Origin: Pseudomonadota bacterium
Lineage (GTDB): Bacteria > Pseudomonadota > Alphaproteobacteria > Azospirillales > Azospirillaceae
Direction of reading: 5' to 3'
Assembly (NCBI GenBank): GCA_023412175.1
Contig: JAEYOB010000659.1
Coordinates: 1-6,333, forward strand
Length of the DNA: 6,333 nucleotides
Shown piece by piece: positions 1 to 4,331 of the stretch (the stretch's first letter is position 1; each line of letters begins with the position of its first letter). The position numbers and the translations under genes were made by a program. The notes under the pieces were generated by a model. That model saw nothing but the letters and a program-made list of their open reading frames with translations, ran no database searches and was not told where the DNA came from.

Positions 1-264
1 GTCGCCGGCAGCGCGGCAGGCCGCGCCGAGATTGCTGCGGACGGCGGCGCGGTGGGGCGCCATGGCCATGGCGCAACGGAGGACCTGAACCGCTTCCTCC
101 GCTCGCCCGAGCTTCAACGCCAGCAAACCGCGGTAATGCGGTACATCGGCGTGATTGGCGCCGCGCGGTGCTTGGCGGCACCGCGCTTCCGCTTCATCGA
201 GCCGGTTGGATTGCAGAAGCGCACGAACCTCGGCGAGCCAAGCTTCAGTCCTGCCAAGCTGCAC
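1..264 (-). CDS. TPR-repeat protein, N-terminal part only (runs off the left edge)
   Basis: This frame stays open from a GTG at 264 down to base 1 (88 codons) with no stop, so only the N-terminus is in the window. The translation contains two recognisable tetratricopeptide helix pairs: one around residues 9-35 (ALLQSNRLDEAEARCRQA) and one around 44-76 (HYRGLLALKLGRAEEAVQVL), the second ending in the typical MAMAP turn. A third begins with SNLGAACRAAGD. TPRs bind other proteins. Here they probably form the N-terminal scaffold of a larger protein, possibly a third TPR glycosyltransferase or a TPR sulfotransferase, but no catalytic domain is visible. The GTG start overlaps the 3' end of the upstream glycosyltransferase gene by 20 bases in another frame, which suggests translational coupling in one operon. 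A GGGAA lies about nine bases upstream as a weak ribosome binding site. The TPR assignment is secure; the exact start is uncertain. Confidence 0.75.
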   Translation of the reverse strand, partial: MQLGRTEAWLAEVRALLQSNRLDEAEARCRQAPRGANHADVPHYRGLLALKLGRAEEAVQVLRCAMAMAPHRAAVRSNLGAACRAAGD

Positions 265-2335
265 GGCAGCGTTCCCACATATCGACGTAGGCGTTCTCCA
301 TAGCACGCGCAAAGCCAACCGCGTCGCACAGCTCCGAGGCGGCCATGCGCTGACGGAGGCCGGCCCGCACCATGCGCAACCGGTCGAGATCGTTGGCAGC
401 CCGGACGGCGGCTGCGACGAAGTCTTCGTCTGTTTCAGCAGCGAACTCCGGATAACCCACCGCGTTCATCAGGCTGACGCCATAACGTGACGCTGTCCGC
501 CAGCCGGCGCGGGTCAGCACCGGTACACCCATCCAGAGCGATTCACAGGTTGTGGTCATGCCGCCGTACGGGTAGGTGTCGAGCCCGATGTCCACCTTGC
601 GGTAGACTTCGAGATGCTCCGCCTTTGCGGCGGTGCCGCTCGTGAACTCAACACGCGACAAGTCCATCCCAGCCTTTTGGAAGAGTTGGACCAAGTGCTG
701 ATGGGCCTCCTCGTCCGCGATGTAGCGGGATTTAAGCAAGAGGCGTGCGTTTGGAACCGCAGCCAACACCCGAGCCCACAACTCCGCCGTCTTCTCTGAC
801 AGTTTGGCAAAATTATTGAACGAGCCGAATGTAATATAGCCGTTCTCGTCGGAAGGCAGCGGGCCGACGGGTGGCGCTTCCTCCGGCGGATGGAAGCAGT
901 GGGACAGGCGGTCGAGGGTATAAACGTTTTCGGAAAACAGTTCCTGTCCATCCGGCGGTGTCAGCCAGCGATCGGAAATCCGGTAGTCCATGGTGTCGAG
1001 ACCGGTGGTGGTGGCATAGCCGAGCCATGAGACCTGCACCGGTGCGGGTTTGCGGGCAAAGGCCAGCAGTGAATGCCGCGCGGTATGGCCCGCAAGGTCG
1101 ACAAGCACATCAAGTCTGTCCTTGTGGATCATTGCTGCAACATCGTCGGGCGAACAATCCACAAGATCGCGCCAATGGTCGCTGCGTGCCTTGAAAGTAT
1201 CCGTGACCTTATCCGAGCAATCGGCGTTGGAGTAAGAAAATCCTTCAAAGCGTGTGCGGTCGTGATGATCGAACAGAGATTGCAGATACCATGCACAGGA
1301 ATGGCTGCGAAGATCCGGGGAGACGTAGCCAACGCGCAGCTTTCGTCCGGCTAAAGGTTCGGGGCGGTGGAGAGGCAGCCGTTTGGCCTTTGCCGCGTAG
1401 CGGGTGTTCCACTCGCGGTGGCTTTCATAGAGATTCCGCGGAGTGCAATCGTCGAGATACTGCATAAAGAAGAGCGCGTTGCTGCCGGCCTTGTTGTTGC
1501 CGTTCTCCAACTCTTCCGTCCGGCGAAAGGCCGCAAGTGCCTCACGCGACATGCCGCCGCCACCCAAAGCGACACCGAGGTTCATATAAAGAGGGCTGTG
1601 CTTGCTGTTGACTTCCAACCCGTCCCGCGACACGCGGGCCGCGGCGGCGCGGTTGCCGTGCCGCATGAAAACCGAGCCCAGATTGACGTAGGAGGCCATG
1701 AACTTACGGTCGGTGGCGATCGCTTGCCGGTAAGCCTGGATCGACTCTCTCCACTTCGTCATCTCGTACAGCACGTTCGCCAAGCCGTACCAAGCTCCTG
1801 CATGCGTCGGCATAGCCTTGGAGAAGGCTTCGAAAACACGATACGCTTCGGCGTGCCGCTTCAGCTTCCAGAGAGACCAGCCGTAACCAAGATAGTCTTT
1901 AGCCTCGAACTTGAACCGGCCTTCGATCTGCGAGAAGTAGCGGACCGCACCCTCATGGTCTTTTGCGTAATACTGGGTCTGAGCAAGGTTGCGCATGACC
2001 TGGGGGTGATTGGGAGCCAGTTCCAACGCCCGGTTCAGATGCTCGCGGGCTTCGTCGAAACGGTGCGCCTCGCGCAGGGCGACGCCGTAGGCGTTCAAGG
2101 TAGTGAAGTCGCGCGGGGCGAGCGCGAGGGCGAGGCGCAACAGCACCAGCGCTTCCTGCGTCGCGTTTGACAGCGATGCGATGGACCCGAGCAGGGAGAG
2201 CGCTTCCGGAACTTTCTGGCCGGCGGCCAGCGCTGCGCGGCAAGAGGCTGCGGATTCGGCGTAGCGGCCTTCGATGAACAGGGATTTGGCCTGTTTGACG
2301 AGGTCCGGTGCTTCGGCAGGTGTCGGGTGGGGCAT
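245..2335 (-). CDS. TPR-containing GT41 (SPINDLY/O-GlcNAc transferase-like) protein glycosyltransferase, 696 aa
   Basis: A soluble cytoplasmic enzyme expected to transfer a sugar from a nucleotide-sugar donor to a protein side chain. Residues about 10-281 hold eight 34-residue TPRs in clean register (for example NAYGVALREAHRFDEAREHL at 81-100). The GT-B catalytic half starts at about 332 with RKLRVGYVSPDLRSHS, whose His345 matches the conserved N-terminal-lobe histidine of OGT. PAPVQVSWLGYATTTG at 430-445 is the classic GT41 signature. FNNFAKLSEKT carries Lys511, equivalent to the UDP-phosphate-contacting lysine of human OGT. VDIGLDTYPYGGMTTTCE (581-598) forms the donor-site loop with Asp586. 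The ATG at 2335 is preferred because the longer frame, to 2512, would run through the terminator and into the RTX coding region; a GTG at 2347 is an alternative. The ribosome binding site is weak. The gene lies 94 bases downstream of the RTX gene on the same strand, behind a terminator, so it is probably expressed by read-through or from its own weak promoter. Donor sugar and acceptor cannot be read from the sequence. Confidence 0.93.
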   Translation of the reverse strand: MPHPTPAEAPDLVKQAKSLFIEGRYAESAASCRAALAAGQKVPEALSLLGSIASLSNATQEALVLLRLALALAPRDFTTLNAYGVALREAHRFDEAREHLNRALELAPNHPQVMRNLAQTQYYAKDHEGAVRYFSQIEGRFKFEAKDYLGYGWSLWKLKRHAEAYRVFEAFSKAMPTHAGAWYGLANVLYEMTKWRESIQAYRQAIATDRKFMASYVNLGSVFMRHGNRAAAARVSRDGLEVNSKHSPLYMNLGVALGGGGMSREALAAFRRTEELENGNNKAGSNALFFMQYLDDCTPRNLYESHREWNTRYAAKAKRLPLHRPEPLAGRKLRVGYVSPDLRSHSCAWYLQSLFDHHDRTRFEGFSYSNADCSDKVTDTFKARSDHWRDLVDCSPDDVAAMIHKDRLDVLVDLAGHTARHSLLAFARKPAPVQVSWLGYATTTGLDTMDYRISDRWLTPPDGQELFSENVYTLDRLSHCFHPPEEAPPVGPLPSDENGYITFGSFNNFAKLSEKTAELWARVLAAVPNARLLLKSRYIADEEAHQHLVQLFQKAGMDLSRVEFTSGTAAKAEHLEVYRKVDIGLDTYPYGGMTTTCESLWMGVPVLTRAGWRTASRYGVSLMNAVGYPEFAAETDEDFVAAAVRAANDLDRLRMVRAGLRQRMAASELCDAVGFARAMENAYVDMWERCRAAWQD

Positions 2336-2370
2336 CGCGCTCAACACGGGGGCTCTTGCTAAGTCCTGAA

Positions 2371-2400
2371 AGAGAAAGAGGCGGGCCGAAGCCCGCCTCT
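2371..2400 (-). terminator. Rho-independent terminator with cUUCGg tetraloop after the RTX gene
   Basis: Read on the minus strand, AGAGGCGGGC pairs perfectly over 10 bp with GCCCGCCTCT around the loop TTCG, closed by C-G. This is the unusually stable C(UUCG)G tetraloop. The stem is followed by the T-rich tract TTCTCTTTC. The plus-strand reading lacks a T-tract, so the terminator acts on the minus strand, about 30 bases past the RTX stop codon. A second small hairpin (7-bp stem, 4-base loop, 2422-2439) straddles the RTX stop codon. The terminator separates the RTX gene from the glycosyltransferase gene on the same strand and should make the RTX transcript the more abundant one. Confidence 0.9.
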
Positions 2401-2429
2401 CACTGTAACGCCCGATCAGAGCATCGTCA

Positions 2430-3890
2430 TCAGACGATGATGAAATCGGTCGCCGCGATGGACGTAACGCCGTCCAGGGTGGCGAAGGCCGCCGGGGCCG
2501 CATTCGTACCACCGCTGACGCCGATGCTGTCCACGTCGTAGAACAGGATCAGGTTGTTGGTGCCCTGCACGCCGATGATGTGAGCAGCGGAAGCCGAACC
2601 CGTGAAGGTCGCGCCCGTGCCACCGGCATCGGCACGAACCAGAACAACGTCAGCCGCCGCCACCGTGGCCACATTGTTCAAGGAGGTGAACACCGTCTTG
2701 TCGAGGGCGATGCGATCACCAGCCGCGAAGTCGGTGATGCGATCCGCGTCGCCATCAGTAATGCTGCTGAAGACGAAGACGTCGTTGCCGGCACCACCGG
2801 TCAGCGTGTCAGCTCCCGCACCACCGTAGATGGTGTCCGCGCCCTCGCCGCCGGAGATCAGGTCATTGTCCGCAGCACCGTAGAGGACGTCGTCGCCAGC
2901 GCCCCCGTTGATCGTGTCGGCACCGGCGCCACCGGAGATCAGATCATTGCCCAGATCGCCGAACAGGACAGTGTTGGTGCCTTCGGTCCCGTAGATGGTG
3001 TCGTTGCCGTCGCCGCCATACAGGGTATCGGCACCAGCGCCGCCGGAGATCAGGTCGTTACCGGCGTTGCCATAGATCAGGTCGTTGTCAGCGTCGCCAC
3101 CGAGGGTATCGGCACCTTCGCCGCCGAAGATAACGTCGTTACCGGCACCACCAGCGATAGCATCATTGCCGGCGTCACCGGAGATCCGGTCATTCTCGGC
3201 GCCGCCGGAGATGCTGTCGTTGCCCTGGCCACCGAAGATGGTGTCGGCACCGGCGCCGCCGGTGATCTGATCATTGCCGGCGTTGCCGTACAGCAGGTTG
3301 GTGCCGTCAGCATCGGAGATCAGGTCATTGCCGTCGCCGCCGTAGACGGTGTCGGCATTGGTGCCGGTAGCAATAAAGTCGTGGCCGCGATCACCAAAGA
3401 CTAGGTCTGCACCGCTGCCGCCGTAGATGGTGTCGTTGCCCTGACCACCGAAGATGGTGTCTGCGTCGGCGCCGCCGGTGATGATGTCGTTGCCGGCGTT
3501 GCCGTACAGCAGATTGTCGCCGCCGACGTCGTTGAGCAGGTCGTTTCCGTCGCCGCCGTAGACGGTGTCGGCATAGGTGCCGGTGTTGATCAGGTCGGCA
3601 CCGCGATCACCGAAGATCAGGCCAGCGCCCAGGATGGCGGAGATGCTGTCGTTGCCCTGGCCACCGAAGATGGTGTCGGAGCCCGCACCAGCGGTGATCA
3701 TGTCGTTGCCGGCGTTGCCGTACAGCACGTCGTTGCCGGCGCCGCCGTTGAGCTCGTCGTTGCCGGCGTTGCCGTGGATGGTATCAGCGCCATCGTTGCC
3801 GTTGATGGTCTCGTTGCCCAGATTGCCGAAAATCAGCTCATCGCTCGAGGAGCCGTTGTACGACTCGTTAATCGAAAGCGTGATAGCCAT
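2430..3890 (-). CDS. RTX (hemolysin-type calcium-binding repeat) protein with type I secretion C-terminus, 486 aa
   Basis: A secreted calcium-binding beta-roll protein with no separate catalytic or adhesive domain. After a short N-terminus (1-19), residues 20-371 are a nearly unbroken run of about 39 GGxGxDxIx nonapeptides such as IFGGQGNDT and LYGNAGNDL. In known RTX proteins these bind Ca2+ and fold once outside the cell. Residues about 372-405 (DRITDFAAGDRIALDKTVF) match the RTX C-terminal capping segment found in serralysin-like proteins. The protein ends in ATDFIIV, an acidic residue followed by hydrophobic residues, as in type I secretion signals recognised by PrtD/HlyB-like ABC exporters. 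There is no Sec signal peptide, no Cys or Trp and a single Lys, so the protein is strongly acidic. The start is supported by AGAGGGG six bases before the ATG. No exporter genes are in the window. A matrix, adhesin or S-layer-like role is possible but not shown. The flanking GT41 genes suggest glycosylation. Confidence 0.93.
   Translation of the reverse strand: MAITLSINESYNGSSSDELIFGNLGNETINGNDGADTIHGNAGNDELNGGAGNDVLYGNAGNDMITAGAGSDTIFGGQGNDSISAILGAGLIFGDRGADLINTGTYADTVYGGDGNDLLNDVGGDNLLYGNAGNDIITGGADADTIFGGQGNDTIYGGSGADLVFGDRGHDFIATGTNADTVYGGDGNDLISDADGTNLLYGNAGNDQITGGAGADTIFGGQGNDSISGGAENDRISGDAGNDAIAGGAGNDVIFGGEGADTLGGDADNDLIYGNAGNDLISGGAGADTLYGGDGNDTIYGTEGTNTVLFGDLGNDLISGGAGADTINGGAGDDVLYGAADNDLISGGEGADTIYGGAGADTLTGGAGNDVFVFSSITDGDADRITDFAAGDRIALDKTVFTSLNNVATVAAADVVLVRADAGGTGATFTGSASAAHIIGVQGTNNLILFYDVDSIGVSGGTNAAPAAFATLDGVTSIAATDFIIV
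2859..3725 (-). repeat. Four tandem 72-residue (216-bp) super-repeats inside the RTX gene
   Basis: The RTX region is organised above the nonapeptide level. Four units of eight nonapeptides each begin with (L/I)YGNAGND: unit A residues 56-127 (3510-3725), B 128-199 (3294-3509), C 200-271 (3078-3293) and D 272-344 (2859-3077). A and B agree at nearly every sub-repeat, including the atypical ones: (I/V)FGDRG..., xTGT.ADT, VYGGDGNDL, then a degenerate LNDVGGDNL/ISDADGTNL. C and D keep the first three sub-repeats and diverge afterwards. D has one ten-residue sub-repeat (VLFGDLGNDL), making it 73 residues. The pattern implies duplication of 216-bp blocks, most recently between A and B. Confidence 0.85.
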
Positions 3891-3896
3891 AAGTTA

Positions 3897-3903
3897 CCCC
3901 TCT
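3897..3903 (-). promoter_or_regulatory. Ribosome binding site of the RTX gene
   Basis: On the minus strand AGAGGGG is followed by the 6-base spacer TAACTT and then ATG at 3890. This is a strong purine-rich Shine-Dalgarno at normal spacing. It fixes the start codon and fits a highly expressed secreted protein, in contrast to the weak sites before both glycosyltransferase genes. Confidence 0.75.
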
Positions 3904-3911
3904 GAAACAAT

Positions 3912-3923
3912 CAAACCGGTTTG
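3912..3923. promoter_or_regulatory. 12-bp perfect palindrome just upstream of the RTX ribosome binding site
   Basis: CAAACCGGTTTG is a perfect two-fold palindrome, ending 9 bases before the RTX Shine-Dalgarno and 22 bases before the ATG. Further bases (AAC-type and GTTT-type flanks) extend it imperfectly. The position suits a repressor operator or a translation-control element. No known regulator consensus is assigned. Confidence 0.35.
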
Positions 3924-3992
3924 GTTTGCGGATGGAGCAGGACAGCGCCGCAAGGCAACGAGCCCGAACCTGACCGTCTCGCATGGGGCTAC

Positions 3993-4021
3993 TCTCTACC
4001 TACCGCTTAAGGGAAAGGCAA
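3993..4021 (-). promoter_or_regulatory. Possible sigma-70-like promoter for the RTX gene
   Basis: On the minus strand TTGCCT (4021-4016) and TAGAGA (3998-3993) are separated by 17 bases, the ideal spacing. The -35 matches consensus at 4 of 6 positions and the -10 at 3 of 6. It would give a leader of roughly 95 bases containing the 12-bp palindrome. The match is weak, and alphaproteobacterial promoters often deviate from consensus, so this is only a candidate. Confidence 0.2.
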
Positions 4022-4081
4022 GTGGCTTTGCGCCTTGAAACGTGTGAGCGTGTTCAGAATGCCTCGCTTCGAGGTAAAAAA

Positions 4082-4131
4082 GGCACAGTCAAGCGAGCCG
4101 GCACAGTCGTTCCGGTCCGCCGGACCGTGCC
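4082..4131. promoter_or_regulatory. Operator-like cluster: GGCACAGTC repeats plus 15-bp dyad
   Basis: GGCACAGTC occurs exactly at 4082-4090 and 4100-4108, 18 bp start to start. A third copy, GGCACGGTC with one mismatch, lies on the opposite strand at 4123-4131. Overlapping the third copy is the perfect dyad CGGTCCG-C-CGGACCG at 4113-4127. Repeated and inverted sites packed in 50 bp between divergent genes are typical of transcription-factor binding clusters. The regulator is unknown. Confidence 0.4.
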
Positions 4132-4183
4132 GTACCCCTTATTGGGCGGATACTTGAGGAGGAAACGCTCCGGAGAACGAGAT

Positions 4184-4273
4184 ATGTGGAACCGGGCCAC
4201 CCGACTCGTGCAAACAAGACAGTCGCGCTCAGGTCCGGCTTGCTATATGAAATGCTGGCGGCCGGCCCTGTAA
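4184..4273 (+). CDS. Possible 29-aa leader ORF upstream of the second GT41 gene
   Basis: ATG at 4184 is preceded by GGAG (4172-4175) at an 8-base spacing, and a stronger GAGGAGG lies further upstream. The frame (MWNRATRLVQTRQ... ending CWRPAL) stops at TAA 4271-4273, 58 bases before the glycosyltransferase ATG. It has no recognisable domain, and its rare-residue-rich composition (two Trp, two Cys) could equally be chance reading of non-coding DNA. It could act as a leader peptide or be untranslated. Confidence 0.15.
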   Translation: MWNRATRLVQTRQSRSGPACYMKCWRPAL

Positions 4274-4331
4274 TTGTTTGTTGGCGCAGCGCTCCCGCGA
4301 GTAGATATCAACATTGACCTTCGTGAACACA

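Larger units (their letters stand above)
3891..4331. promoter_or_regulatory. Divergent intergenic regulatory region between the RTX and GT41 genes
   Basis: This 441-base gap separates divergently transcribed genes and must carry both promoters. It is visibly less GC-rich than the coding DNA. It contains the palindrome at 3912-3923, a small hairpin CCTCG-CTT-CGAGG at 4062-4074, two exact GGCACAGTC direct repeats (4082-4090, 4100-4108), a third inverted copy with one mismatch (4123-4131) and a perfect 15-bp dyad (4113-4127). A possible 29-codon ORF lies at 4184-4273. I find no convincing tRNA or insertion-sequence end. The plus-strand promoter is unclear; TTGTTG (4278-4283) with TAGATA (4302-4307) is the best sigma-70-like pair I see, and it is weak. 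Confidence 0.6.

Noticed and set aside
1367..2170. 267-codon plus-strand ORF opposite the first GT41 gene
   Set aside because: It is antisense to well-formed TPR repeats and shows no recognisable motifs.
2336..2512. 59-residue N-terminal extension of the first GT41 protein
   Set aside because: It would be encoded through the terminator hairpin and the last 83 bases of the RTX gene. The peptide is low-complexity Arg/Ser/Pro, and the TPRs begin soon after the ATG at 2335.
2580..3404. 274-codon plus-strand ORF opposite the RTX gene
   Set aside because: It is antisense to the repetitive RTX frame. Its Val/Ala/Gly periodicity mirrors the nonapeptide codons, and the opposite strand has a clear RTX protein with ribosome binding site and terminator.
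2859..3725. CRISPR-like or non-coding tandem array
   Set aside because: The repeats are in-frame degenerate 27-bp units coding for RTX nonapeptides, not identical repeats with unique spacers.
4062..4080. Hairpin CCTCG-CTT-CGAGG next to a run of A as a terminator
   Set aside because: On the plus strand it is followed by A residues, and on the minus strand the T-run precedes the hairpin, so neither strand has the stem-then-U-tract order. The stem is only 5 bp.
4314..4331. TTG start for the second GT41 gene
   Set aside because: An ATG lies six codons downstream, the extension adds no domain content, and there is no Shine-Dalgarno specific to the TTG.
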